DNA of 64,000 nt, from positions 1 through 64,000 of the forward strand of contig CABUDL010000006.1 in assembly GCA_902490335.1 (NCBI GenBank). Reading direction: 5' to 3'. This document shows positions 34,489 through 47,773 of the stretch, one piece after another. The position numbers and the translations under genes were made by a program. Origin of the DNA: an uncultured Clostridium sp. Lineage in GTDB: Bacteria > Bacillota > Clostridia > Oscillospirales > Ruminococcaceae. How positions within the stretch are numbered: position 1 is the stretch's first letter; each line of letters begins with the position of its first letter. The notes under the pieces are model-generated. The model was given only the letters and a program-made list of their open reading frames with translations, did not search any database and was not told the DNA's origin.

Positions 34489-35880
34489 ATGAACGAACGA
34501 CTCAACTCCTTTTACAGGGAGCTAAAAGATAAAAAGGTGTCCTTCATCGGTTTGGGACGCAGCCACCGCGAACTGCTGGGAATGTTTGCTGCCAAGGGCG
34601 CACAGGTATCGCTGCGCGACAAACGCACCCGCGAGCAGATTGGAGAGGAAGCAGACCGTCTGGAGGCAATGGGCATCCGGCTGCTGCTGGGAGAAAAGTA
34701 TCTGGAGGGACTGTGCAGCGAGGACCTGCTGCTGCGCACACCCGGAATGTACTACTTCCATCCCGCTTTGCAGCAGGCACGGCAGGCAGGCGTGGCGGTC
34801 ACCAGCGAGATGGAGCTGTTTTTCGACCTGTGTCCCTGCAAAATCTATGCGGTCACCGGCTCGGATGGCAAGACGACCACCACCTCGGTGATTGCAGAGC
34901 TGCTGAAAAAGCAGGGCTATCGGGTCTTTTTAGGGGGCAACATCGGCTTCCCGCTGCTGCCGCGCATCGAGCAGATCGAGCCGCAGGACCGCGCTGTGGT
35001 GGAGCTTTCCAGCTTTCAGCTGATTTCCATGCGCCGTTCGCCCGATGTGGCTGTGGTCACCAACGTCACACCGAACCATCTGGATGTCCACAAGGATATG
35101 CAGGAATACATCGATGCCAAAAAGAACATCCTGCTGCATCAGGGCGGCATCAGCCGCACGGTGCTCAATGCAGATAACCCAATCACTGCCTCTTTCCTGC
35201 CGCTGGTGCGGGGAACCGCTGTCTTTTTCAGCCGCAAAACCGTCCCGACGCTGGGTGCTTATCTGGGCGAGGACGGAATGCTGTACTGCAACGACCGCAG
35301 CGGAACGACCCCTGTGCTGCCGATGGAGCAGATTCGCATTCCGGGCATCCACAATGTAGAAAACTATCTGGCTGCCATCAGCGCCGTATGGGGTGAGGTG
35401 GACTGCGAAAATATCGTACAGGTGGCACGACAGTTTGCCGGCGTGGAGCACCGCATCGAATTTGTGCGGGAGCTGGACGGCGTCAAATGGTACAACGACT
35501 CGATTGCCTCCAGCCCGACCCGCACCATCGCAGGACTTGATTCCTTCCACCAGAAGCTCATCCTGATTGCGGGCGGCTACGACAAAAAAATCCCCTTTGA
35601 GCCGCTTGCACCCAAAATCATCGAAAAGGTCAAAACCCTCATCCTGATGGGTGTGACCGCGCCGAAGATTGAAGCAGCTGTCACTGCCTGCGAAGGCTTT
35701 GACCCGCAGCAGCTGTGCATCCTGCACGCCAAAGATATGCAGCAGGCGGTCGAGCTTGCCCGCCAGTGCGCACAGCCGGGGGACATCGTTTCGCTGTCGC
35801 CTGCCTGCGCCAGCTTTGACCTCTACCCGGATTTTGAGGCAAGAGGCAGACACTTTAAGGAACTGGTTCATCAGCTGTAA
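34489..35880 (+). CDS. murD: UDP-N-acetylmuramoylalanine--D-glutamate ligase
   Basis: 463 residues. The N-terminal Rossmann-like domain (SFIGLGRSHRELLGMFAAKGAQV) is followed by the Mur ligase ATP loop GSDGKTTTT (~125). TNVTPNHLDVHKDMQEY and a C-terminal domain with DSIASSPTRTIAGL complete the family pattern. It adds D-glutamate to UDP-MurNAc-L-Ala in the cytoplasmic stage of peptidoglycan synthesis. It stands outside the usual division/cell-wall cluster, with a GNAT gene 18 bp downstream. GAAGGGAAGG lies eight bases before the ATG. Confidence 0.94.
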   Translation: MNERLNSFYRELKDKKVSFIGLGRSHRELLGMFAAKGAQVSLRDKRTREQIGEEADRLEAMGIRLLLGEKYLEGLCSEDLLLRTPGMYYFHPALQQARQAGVAVTSEMELFFDLCPCKIYAVTGSDGKTTTTSVIAELLKKQGYRVFLGGNIGFPLLPRIEQIEPQDRAVVELSSFQLISMRRSPDVAVVTNVTPNHLDVHKDMQEYIDAKKNILLHQGGISRTVLNADNPITASFLPLVRGTAVFFSRKTVPTLGAYLGEDGMLYCNDRSGTTPVLPMEQIRIPGIHNVENYLAAISAVWGEVDCENIVQVARQFAGVEHRIEFVRELDGVKWYNDSIASSPTRTIAGLDSFHQKLILIAGGYDKKIPFEPLAPKIIEKVKTLILMGVTAPKIEAAVTACEGFDPQQLCILHAKDMQQAVELARQCAQPGDIVSLSPACASFDLYPDFEARGRHFKELVHQL

Positions 35881-35898
35881 GACAAGGGAGGCTTCTCC

Positions 35899-36369
35899 AT
35901 GAACATTCAACTGAAAGCACGCACGCTGGAAAATGCGCTCACCTATTTTGAGCGCACCAAGGACCCCGACATCGAACGGATGTTTCCCCGCAGCGTGCTG
36001 ACCCGTGAGCAGGCGATCGCCAACTTTCAGGCTTCGCTGCTGCCCGATGCCGACAGCTTTGGACAGACCATCTGGGCAGATGGCGAATATGTGGGGGACA
36101 TCTGGTGCTTTTGTATCGACCGCAGCCAGCAGCCCAACGCCATGCTCAGTCTGTGCCTCTTTGCCAAGGAGCGGTGGGGACAGGGCATCGGCAGCCGGGC
36201 GGTGCAGCTCTTTTTGCCGATGGTGACCGAGCGGTTTCGTCTGCAAAGCATGGGCGCCTTTGTTTATTCCGACAATCTGCCCTCTCTGCACCTTCTGCAA
36301 AAGAATGGCTTTGTTGTGCAGGAACGATTTGTGGAGGACGGCAGGGAATCGGTCTATCTGGAGCGGTAA
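35899..36369 (+). CDS. GNAT-family N-acetyltransferase
   Basis: 156 residues. The acetyl-CoA loop ERWGQGIGSRAVQLFLP and the following DNLPSLHLLQKNGFVVQER are standard GNAT motifs. The substrate is unknown. AAGGGAGG precedes the ATG, and the 18-bp gap to murD indicates one transcript. Confidence 0.83.
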   Translation: MNIQLKARTLENALTYFERTKDPDIERMFPRSVLTREQAIANFQASLLPDADSFGQTIWADGEYVGDIWCFCIDRSQQPNAMLSLCLFAKERWGQGIGSRAVQLFLPMVTERFRLQSMGAFVYSDNLPSLHLLQKNGFVVQERFVEDGRESVYLER

Positions 36370-36503
36370 ACGGTCGGCGCGAGAGAATGTATCAGAAAGG
36401 CTCCATTGGATAAAAACCTTTTTGTGCAGGGTACAGCATACAAACCACCCGAACGGGTCCCCAAAGCGGACAGGGGACCCAAAACAGAAGAAGGAGGAGG
36501 CTC

Positions 36504-37070
36504 ATGTCCAGCATCACCAAGCAGGCTTTGGAGCACGCTTTAAAAAGTCTGCTGCTAAAAAAGCCCTTTCATAAAATCACCATCAACGACATCACTGAGG
36601 AGTGCGGTGTCAGCCGCATGACCTTCTACTACCACTTCAAGGACATTTATGACCTGGTGGAATGGTCCTGCATCGAGGATGCCGCCCGCGCCCTGGAAGG
36701 AAAAAAGAGCTATGACACCTGGCAGGAAGGGTTTTTGAATATCTTTTATGCCGTACTGGAAAATAAACCGTTTATCACCAACGTCTACCACAGTGTCAGC
36801 CGCGAGCAGGTAGAGCTGTACCTGTACAAGCTGGTACACGACCTGATCTACAATGTGGTGGAGGAAAAGGCGCAGGGACTGCACGTTCCCGAGGAGGACA
36901 AGGCGTTCATCGCCGATTTTTACAAGTACGCCTTTGTGGGAATCATGCTGGATTGGATTAAAAACGGCATGACCGAGCCACCCGAGCGAATCATCGAGCG
37001 TATCAGCATCCTCATTCAGGGGGACATTGCCCGCGCAGTGGGCAAATTCTGTACACCACCCATCAAATGA
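36504..37070 (+). CDS. TetR-family regulator (DhaS-like), next to oleate hydratase
   Basis: 188 residues. The N-terminal helix-turn-helix (ITINDITEECGVSRMTFYYHF) and a C-terminal helical domain with YKYAFVGIMLDWIKNGM place it in the DhaS-like/TetR_C branch. AGGAGGAGG precedes the ATG. The next gene is oleate hydratase, whose promoter contains a TGATG-CATCA palindrome. Control of that enzyme in response to a fatty acid is plausible but inferred. Confidence 0.85.
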   Translation: MSSITKQALEHALKSLLLKKPFHKITINDITEECGVSRMTFYYHFKDIYDLVEWSCIEDAARALEGKKSYDTWQEGFLNIFYAVLENKPFITNVYHSVSREQVELYLYKLVHDLIYNVVEEKAQGLHVPEEDKAFIADFYKYAFVGIMLDWIKNGMTEPPERIIERISILIQGDIARAVGKFCTPPIK

Positions 37071-37090
37071 TAAAAAATCAGATACTTTCG

Positions 37091-37126
37091 GCGCAGTGAT
37101 AAAAATTTGGTCACTGCGCTTTTTTT
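37091..37126 (+). terminator. Terminator of the TetR gene
   Basis: A perfect 9-bp stem GCGCAGTGA/TCACTGCGC with seven T. Confidence 0.9.
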
Positions 37127-37131
37127 GTTGA

Positions 37132-37170
37132 TTGTGGGAATGATAAAAAGGCGGTATGATGACAGCATCA
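37132..37170 (+). promoter_or_regulatory. Promoter and candidate TetR operator of oleate hydratase
   Basis: TTGTGG (about 37132-37137), 17-bp spacer, TATGAT (37155-37160). A 14-bp palindrome TGATG-4-CATCA (37157-37170) overlaps the -10 and the expected start, an ideal place for repression by the neighbouring regulator. Confidence 0.55.
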
Positions 37171-37214
37171 AGCAAACATCCACAACGGATCAACATGAAA
37201 CGGAGGTATCCTGT

Positions 37215-38990
37215 ATGTATTATTCCAGCGGTAACTATGAGGCATTTGCACACCCGAAAAAACCGGAAGGGGTTGAGCGCAAATCCGCTTATATCATCGG
37301 CACCGGTCTTGCAGCTTTGACTGCTGCCTGCTATCTGGTGCGTGACGGACAGATGCCCGGCAAACACGTACACATCTTTGAAAAAGACCCGGTTGCCGGC
37401 GGCGCCTGCGACGGTTACGAATTCCAAAATATCGGCTACGTCATGCGCGGCGGACGTGAGATGGACAACCACTTTGAGGTCATGTGGGATCTGTTCCGCT
37501 CGATTCCTTCCATTGAGACCGAAGGGGTCAGCGTACTGGACGAATACTACTGGCTCAACAAAAAGGACCCGAACTACTCTTTGATGAGAGCGACCCAGAA
37601 CTGCGGCGAAAGCGCACACACCGACGGCAAGTTCGGTCTTTCCGATAAAGCGGCTATGGAGATCATGCGTCTGTTCTTCACACCGGATGAGCAGCTGTAT
37701 GACAAACGCATCAATGAATTTTTTGACGATGAGGTATTCGACTCCAACTTCTGGCTGTACTGGCGCACCATGTTCGCCTTTGAAAACTGGCACAGCGCAC
37801 TGGAGATGAAGCGATACATCCAGCGTTACATCCACCATGTCGGCGGTCTGCCGGACTTTCGGGCGTTGCGCTTTACCAAGTACAACCAGTACGAGTCGAT
37901 GATTCTGCCGATGGTCAAATATCTGGAGAACTTTGGCGTACAGTTCCACTACAACACCAAGGTCACCGACATCCAGTTTGATATCCAGCCAAACCGCAAG
38001 GTAGCAAAACGCATCGAGCTGCTGGCAGACGGAAAGACCGAGCAGCTGGATTTGACCGAAAACGATCTGCTGTTCATCACCAACGGCGGCTGCGTAGAAA
38101 ACTCCTCTCTGGGCTCCCAGAACGAACCTGCTGCCTTTAATACCGAGCTGAAAGCCGGCGGCGGCTGGGATCTGTGGCGCAGAATCGCTGCGCAGGACCC
38201 TTCCTTTGGCAATCCTGATAAATTCTGCTACGACCCGGAACAGTCCAACTGGATGAGTGCAACGGTCACCACCCTGGACGACAAGATTCCTCCGTATGTT
38301 CAGAAAATCTGCCAGCGCGACCCATTCAGCGGCAAGGTCGTCACCGGCGGTATCGTCACCGTCAAGGACTCCAACTGGCTGTTGAGCTGGACCTTTAACC
38401 GTCAGCCACAGTTTAGAAATCAGCCAAAGGGTCAGCTGGTCGGCTGGATTTACGGTCTGTTCAGCGACCGTCCCGGCAACTATGTCAAGAAAGCGATGCG
38501 CGACTGCACCGGCAAGGAAATCTGCATGGAGTGGCTGTACCACATGGGCGTGCCAGAGAATCAGATTGAAACGTTGGCAGAAAACAGCGCCAACACCGTT
38601 CCTTGCATGATGCCATATATCACCGCCTTCTTTATGCCGCGCACCGCAGGCGACCGCCCTGACATCGTACCGCAGGGCGCTGTCAACTTTGCCTTCATCG
38701 GTCAGTTTGCCGAAACGGTTCGCGACACCATCTTCACCACCGAATACTCGATGCGCACCGGCATGGAAGCTGTCTACACCCTGTTGGACATCGACCGCGG
38801 TGTGCCGGAGGTATGGGGCAGCGTCTATGATTTACGCGACCTGCTCAACGCCACCGTACAGCTGCGCGACGGCAAAAAAATCACCGAGATGGAGCTGGGC
38901 TTCAAGGAACGCCTTGCTCTCAAGGAAGTCCTCAAAAAGATTGAGGGCACTGACATCGAAAAACTTCTGAAAGAATATCATGTAATCTAA
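37215..38990 (+). CDS. ohyA: Oleate hydratase (fatty acid double-bond hydratase)
   Basis: 591 residues. The FAD-binding motif IIGTGLAALTAACYLVRDG is followed by FEKDPVAGGACDG and GYVMRGGREMDNHFEVMWD, all typical of the family once called myosin-cross-reactive antigen. FAD-dependent hydration of oleate or linoleate gives 10-hydroxy fatty acids, which detoxifies unsaturated fatty acids. ATG at 37215 has GGAGGT seven bases upstream; the open frame to 37107 includes the promoter. It has its own terminator. Confidence 0.94.
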   Translation: MYYSSGNYEAFAHPKKPEGVERKSAYIIGTGLAALTAACYLVRDGQMPGKHVHIFEKDPVAGGACDGYEFQNIGYVMRGGREMDNHFEVMWDLFRSIPSIETEGVSVLDEYYWLNKKDPNYSLMRATQNCGESAHTDGKFGLSDKAAMEIMRLFFTPDEQLYDKRINEFFDDEVFDSNFWLYWRTMFAFENWHSALEMKRYIQRYIHHVGGLPDFRALRFTKYNQYESMILPMVKYLENFGVQFHYNTKVTDIQFDIQPNRKVAKRIELLADGKTEQLDLTENDLLFITNGGCVENSSLGSQNEPAAFNTELKAGGGWDLWRRIAAQDPSFGNPDKFCYDPEQSNWMSATVTTLDDKIPPYVQKICQRDPFSGKVVTGGIVTVKDSNWLLSWTFNRQPQFRNQPKGQLVGWIYGLFSDRPGNYVKKAMRDCTGKEICMEWLYHMGVPENQIETLAENSANTVPCMMPYITAFFMPRTAGDRPDIVPQGAVNFAFIGQFAETVRDTIFTTEYSMRTGMEAVYTLLDIDRGVPEVWGSVYDLRDLLNATVQLRDGKKITEMELGFKERLALKEVLKKIEGTDIEKLLKEYHVI

Positions 38991-39008
38991 CTCCCGTCAC
39001 ACAAGCAG

Positions 39009-39043
39009 AAAAAAGGACCTTCCCAGAGAGAAGGTCCTTTTTT
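39009..39043 (+). terminator. Terminator of oleate hydratase
   Basis: A perfect 13-bp stem AAAAAAGGACCTT/AAGGTCCTTTTTT. Confidence 0.92.
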
Positions 39044-39120
39044 CCTGCCTTTTTGTTATACAAAAAGTATTTTAGCTGACAAAAACAACAGAATCCCGCC
39101 TGTTTTTGTCGGAATACCGA

Positions 39121-39149
39121 TTGAAAAGGGGAGCAATCCGCTGTATAAT
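39121..39149 (+). promoter_or_regulatory. Promoter of the DUF1275 gene
   Basis: TTGAAA (39121-39126), 17-bp spacer, TATAAT (39144-39149). Confidence 0.75.
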
Positions 39150-39177
39150 AAGGCGTACTGAAAAAGGGGGAAAAAGG

Positions 39178-39891
39178 ATGGAAAATAATCATAAGGAATA
39201 TCTGGAGTGCGAACGGCTCTGGGTGTTTGCTCTGCTGATCTTTGTCGGAGGTTTTTACGGGGTCTATACCTATCTGCTGCGGGGAGGGGTATTCTGCAAC
39301 GCCCAGAGCGCCAACTTTGTACTGTTCGCCATCGAGCTGGGAAACTTTCACTGGTCTAAGGCTGCCTACTTCCTGATTCCGATGACCGCTTACATGGCAG
39401 GCGCATTTGTGTCCGAGGCGGTATCCATCAAGCTGACCCGCGTGAAGTTTCTGCGTTGGGAAACGGTGCTGGTTGCCATCGAAATTTTGTTCATCATCGT
39501 TCTGGGCTTCATCCCCGATTCTGCCCCCTTTCAAATCTCACAGATTGCCATTAACTTTATCTGCTCGATGCAATACAACACCTTCCGTCAGGCGGAAGGC
39601 ATCCCGATGGCAACCACCTTCTGTACCAACCATGTGCGCCAGGTGGGCATCCATCTGCACTACTTTTTGACAAAGCGGGAGCTGACCTTCCTCAAACGCT
39701 CGCTGCGCCACCTGGGGATGCTGGGGATGTTTGTTCTCGGCGGGGTCATCGGTGTGTTTGCCTGCCACTGGATGGGCGGAAAAGCCATCTGGGGAGCCGC
39801 TGTGCCGATGCTGGTGCTGTTCATCAATCTGCTGCGTGCCGACTTGACGGTGGAAAAGGAACGGCTGCACACCCTGCCTCACGGGCACTAA
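39178..39891 (+). CDS. DUF1275 (YoaK-like) membrane protein
   Basis: 237 residues with about six hydrophobic segments. The family features are present: GGFYGVYTYLLRGGVFCNAQSANFVLFAIELG at the start, and QYNTFRQAEGIPMATTFCTNHVRQVG in the middle. The function of this integral membrane family is not established. ATG at 39178 has AAGGGGGAAAAAGG upstream. It is monocistronic. Confidence 0.85.
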   Translation: MENNHKEYLECERLWVFALLIFVGGFYGVYTYLLRGGVFCNAQSANFVLFAIELGNFHWSKAAYFLIPMTAYMAGAFVSEAVSIKLTRVKFLRWETVLVAIEILFIIVLGFIPDSAPFQISQIAINFICSMQYNTFRQAEGIPMATTFCTNHVRQVGIHLHYFLTKRELTFLKRSLRHLGMLGMFVLGGVIGVFACHWMGGKAIWGAAVPMLVLFINLLRADLTVEKERLHTLPHGH

Positions 39892-39910
39892 GAAAAAACA
39901 AATTAAACAC

Positions 39911-39942
39911 AAAAAACCTGACCTAAAAAGGTCAGGTTTTTT
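39911..39942. terminator. Bidirectional terminator between the DUF1275 gene and gyrA
   Basis: A perfect 13-bp stem AAAAAACCTGACC/GGTCAGGTTTTTT between convergent genes. Confidence 0.93.
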
Positions 39943-39965
39943 TAATCTGCCGAAAACCGACAAAA

Positions 39966-42539
<2,574 letters not shown>

Positions 42540-42566
42540 CTTGCTTCCTTCCTTTCCGCACCACAA

Positions 42567-43187
42567 TTACTGTTTGGAACGCTGCTCATAGACAGCAGAT
42601 GCCTTCTCTTTCATCAGGGAAACAAACTGTTCGGTCTGCTGCGGGTCCAGCACCGATTTGGGCAGAATGTAGACGTGGTTACCCTGATAGATGATGGAAA
42701 AGACCTTTTTAAGCTCATACAGGTGCGCTACCTCGTCGTAGGACACCTGTTTGTCGTTGAGATGAAAGCTGTTTTCCTCAAAAACAAGGCGCTGTTCCCC
42801 CTCGTCCTCAAAGGCTTTGGCAATATCCCGATTAAAACGCTGGCTTTTTTTCTTGATAAACAGTGCGACACCGCCCAGCAGCAGTGCAAACAAAAACATA
42901 AAACCGTTTTGTGTAGAGAAAAATCCAACCAACTGCACGCACATCAGCAGCACCAGCACCACAAAGAGCATCCTTGCCCGTTTTCCGGTGCCGTCCGCCT
43001 GGTCGGTCGCACACAGTCCGTCAAAAATATCCATAAACTTCGGGATAAAGGTGATGTTGAGCAGTCCCTGCTCCTGTGTGTCTTCTGCCGGCTCTTCCTC
43101 CCGGATTTCCCGGGAAATGTTTTCCCGGGAAATCATTTCCTCGGAAATATCCTGCGCCTGCTGTTCTTGTTTCTCATTTTCCTGCAT
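42567..43187 (-). CDS. YcxB-like membrane protein B, containing the Noc-site cluster
   Basis: 206 residues. Residues ~1-45 are acidic and include ISRE repeats encoded by three palindromes at 43105-43148. Two membrane segments (~72-110) follow, then a C-terminal YcxB-like PH-type domain (LVFEENSFHLNDKQVSYDEVAHLYELKKVFSIIYQGNHVYILPKSVL). It is a paralogue of the adjacent upstream gene, with a gap of eight bases. Function unknown. The N-terminal extension may exist mainly because of the DNA sites it carries. Confidence 0.8.
   Translation of the reverse strand: MQENEKQEQQAQDISEEMISRENISREIREEEPAEDTQEQGLLNITFIPKFMDIFDGLCATDQADGTGKRARMLFVVLVLLMCVQLVGFFSTQNGFMFLFALLLGGVALFIKKKSQRFNRDIAKAFEDEGEQRLVFEENSFHLNDKQVSYDEVAHLYELKKVFSIIYQGNHVYILPKSVLDPQQTEQFVSLMKEKASAVYEQRSKQ
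43105..43148. promoter_or_regulatory. Cluster of three Noc-binding-site palindromes
   Basis: ATTTCCCGGGAAAT at 43105-43118 is a perfect match to the Bacillus Noc site. TTTTCCCGGGAAAT at 43120-43133 differs at one position, and ATTTCCTCGGAAAT at 43135-43148 at the two central ones. The three are phased exactly 15 bp apart inside a coding sequence. A Noc homologue is encoded at 59542-60372. Confidence 0.8.
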
Positions 43188-43195
43188 GATGACCC

Positions 43196-43807
43196 TTACC
43201 TTCCTTCTCCGGCTGTATCCGACGATTTAAGGGTTTTAAACCCATCCACCTGTTCGCGGATCACCGCATCCGCCTGCTTGAGCGCCTCATCCGGTATGAT
43301 GACCCTTCTGCCGTCCTTGACCTGCAAAATGATGGCGCTGCCAATCCGCTCGGCTCCGGTGATGTCCTGTGTCAGGATGGAGCTGCGGTGTTTGCCGTTG
43401 AGAAAGCAGACCAGCTTGTCCGGCTCAAAGGCATATTCCATCGGCTCAAGCAGGCTGGGGTCCTTCTTCAGCTCCCGCAGCACCGAGCGTTTGAGCGCAA
43501 TGGGGAACATGACGAAATTATAAAACAGATTGAAAATCTGAAAAACAATCATCAAAATTCCGGCAATCAGGTAGATGTCCGACAGCCAGCCTTCGGTAAA
43601 GGTGCCTTTGTAGATGGCGACCAATCCCAGTATCGTGAACAGCACTGCCCACAAAATGGCACGTTTACGCCCTTTTTGAATCTGGTCCTGCGAGTGGGTC
43701 ATTGCATAGTCCACATAATGCTGCTCGGTGAGCCGGATGGTCAGACGATGTTCAAAATCGTTGACTGACTGCTTTTGTGCCGACGCATTTGCTTTTTCTT
43801 TTTTCAT
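43196..43807 (-). CDS. YcxB-like membrane protein A
   Basis: 203 residues. Two membrane segments lie at ~48-95. The C-terminal domain (YAFEPDKLVCFLNGKHRSSILTQDITGAERIGSAIILQVKDGRRVIIPDEAL) is YcxB-like. The start is 12 bp downstream of gyrB with AGGAGAAC upstream, so it is translated from the gyrase transcript. Function unknown. It is paralogous to the next gene. Confidence 0.8.
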   Translation of the reverse strand: MKKEKANASAQKQSVNDFEHRLTIRLTEQHYVDYAMTHSQDQIQKGRKRAILWAVLFTILGLVAIYKGTFTEGWLSDIYLIAGILMIVFQIFNLFYNFVMFPIALKRSVLRELKKDPSLLEPMEYAFEPDKLVCFLNGKHRSSILTQDITGAERIGSAIILQVKDGRRVIIPDEALKQADAVIREQVDGFKTLKSSDTAGEGR

Positions 43808-43819
43808 GTCGATGTTCTC

Positions 43820-46088
<2,269 letters not shown>

Positions 46089-46100
46089 TTTCATTTGATT

Positions 46101-46370
46101 TTACATCAACCCCAATCGGTCGATAAAGCCGCTGCGTTTGCGCAGGGTGGAGCAGGAAATCTGTGAAATATACACGGTAATCCCGTCCTTTTCTCTGCAC
46201 ACGATGAAGGATTTGGGCAGCTCGGGGGAAACGGTAATGACCCGGTGCCTCTTTTCCTGCTCGCCCAAATACTCCTTGGTCAGCTTGGACACCGAGGTGT
46301 TTTCAATATCGAAGATCCCGATGATGTCGCTGCTGCGCACCACGACCTCTCCTCCCAAATGCAGGTACAT
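46101..46370 (-). CDS. remB: RemB/YaaB-like regulator (DUF370)
   Basis: 89 residues. MYLHLGGEVVVRSSDIIGIFDIENTSVS is the signature N terminus of the DUF370 family. It lies between recF and gyrB as in Bacillus subtilis, where remB (yaaB) affects biofilm matrix gene expression. ATG at 46370 has GAGGGGAAAAGGG upstream. Confidence 0.88.
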   Translation of the reverse strand: MYLHLGGEVVVRSSDIIGIFDIENTSVSKLTKEYLGEQEKRHRVITVSPELPKSFIVCREKDGITVYISQISCSTLRKRSGFIDRLGLM

Positions 46371-46387
46371 CCCTTTTCCCCTCTTTC

Positions 46388-47521
46388 CTAAAATCGTTCG
46401 GTCCGAACCAGCTGACCCGCGTGCAGCAGAAAGCTGCTGCCGCCTTTGAGACCGCGAAAACTGGCATCGTCGCAGCAGGTGACAAAGACCTGCCGATTGT
46501 CCAGATGATTGAGCAGATAATCCCTTCTGCCTGCATCCAGTTCGCTCATAACGTCGTCCAGCAGCACCACAGGCGCTTCGCTGGTGACCTCCTCGACCAT
46601 GCTGCACTCTGCCATCTTTAAAGCCAGTACACCGCTGCGCTGCTGTCCCTGGGAGCCGTACAAACGCATCGGCATCCCGTTGACCAGCAGTTCCAGGTCG
46701 TCCCGGTGCGGACCGCTCTGGGTGGCGCCGCGGATCATATCCTCCTGCCGCTCCCGGTGCAGCTGCTGCTGATAGTAGCTGCGCAGCTGATCCCGGGTGC
46801 AGTGGTGCGGTTCTTCGATTCCACACAGATAATGCAGGTCAAACTGTTCCCTGCCGGAGGAAATACCCTCATAGACCTGCGCTGCCAGCGGGCGGATGCG
46901 CTCCACATAGCGTGCGCGGCAAAAAGCGACCGCTGCTGCTGCGCGGGCAAGGTTCTCTTCCCAGATTTCCATCGTTTCCATCAGCTGCGGGTGCCGTTGT
47001 GCATCCTTTAGCAGGGTGTTGCGCTGCAAAAGGGTGCGCTGATATTCATGCAGGTAATGCCCGTAGCGCGGCATAATCTGACCGATGGCGGTGTCCAGAA
47101 ACTTTCTGCGCAGCGCAGGACCCTCCCGCACCAGCGAAAGATGGGCAGGGGAAAAGACCACCGCATAGAACTGACCGGCAAGCTCTGCCGCGCTGTCCAA
47201 AGGGACCTCGTTGAGGTATACGGTCTTCGCTCGCTTTTCTCCGCGTGCATCCGGCTGATTCAGCTCAATGCTGGCTGTTTCCTCCCGCAGCGTGCTCTGA
47301 AACACAAGGTTTGTGCGGCATTGGTGCTCTCCAAAGCGAATCATCTCCCGGTCCTTGGCTCCGCGAAAGCTTTTTGCGCCGGTAAACATCCAGATTGCTT
47401 CGGTCAGATTGGTCTTTCCCTGTGCGTTTTCGCCGTGAATCACGTTGACATCCGGCGCTGCCTGCAAGGAAAGAGAAGCAATATTTCGAAAATTTTGCAG
47501 CTCGATGCTTTTGATCTTCAC
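46388..47521 (-). CDS. recF: DNA replication and repair protein RecF
   Basis: 377 residues. Walker A GENAQGKTN (~30-38), SMC-like signature SGSQGQQRSGVLALKMAE-type segment and Walker B VVLLDDVMSELD are all intact. RecF helps load RecA onto gapped DNA with RecO and RecR. The start is GTG with AGGAGGT six bases upstream. It belongs to the dnaA-dnaN-yaaA-recF-remB operon. Confidence 0.95.
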   Translation of the reverse strand: MKIKSIELQNFRNIASLSLQAAPDVNVIHGENAQGKTNLTEAIWMFTGAKSFRGAKDREMIRFGEHQCRTNLVFQSTLREETASIELNQPDARGEKRAKTVYLNEVPLDSAAELAGQFYAVVFSPAHLSLVREGPALRRKFLDTAIGQIMPRYGHYLHEYQRTLLQRNTLLKDAQRHPQLMETMEIWEENLARAAAAVAFCRARYVERIRPLAAQVYEGISSGREQFDLHYLCGIEEPHHCTRDQLRSYYQQQLHRERQEDMIRGATQSGPHRDDLELLVNGMPMRLYGSQGQQRSGVLALKMAECSMVEEVTSEAPVVLLDDVMSELDAGRRDYLLNHLDNRQVFVTCCDDASFRGLKGGSSFLLHAGQLVRTERF

Positions 47522-47539
47522 CGGCGCACCTCCTGTTTG

Positions 47540-47773
47540 CTATTCTTCTTCTGCTGCTACGGCTTCAAAACGCCATCCGTCCGCTTCCACAACGTCCCCC
47601 GGGCGGATCTTCTTACCGCGCATGGTGCAAACCTCTCCATTGACCTTTACCATGCCGGCAAGCACGATCTCTTTTGCCTGTCCGCCGGTATCGGTAAGAC
47701 CTGCATACTTGATAAAGGAGTCCAATTTGATAAATTCGGTACGAATTACAATCTTTTCTGTTTTAGTCATCAT
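47540..47773 (-). CDS. yaaA: S4-domain RNA-binding protein YaaA
   Basis: 77 residues forming a single S4 domain ([49 protein letters not shown]). Such proteins bind structured RNA, probably the ribosome. The start overlaps the end of dnaN by 11 bp, indicating translational coupling. The position between dnaN and recF is conserved in Firmicutes. Confidence 0.92.
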   Translation of the reverse strand: MMTKTEKIVIRTEFIKLDSFIKYAGLTDTGGQAKEIVLAGMVKVNGEVCTMRGKKIRPGDVVEADGWRFEAVAAEEE

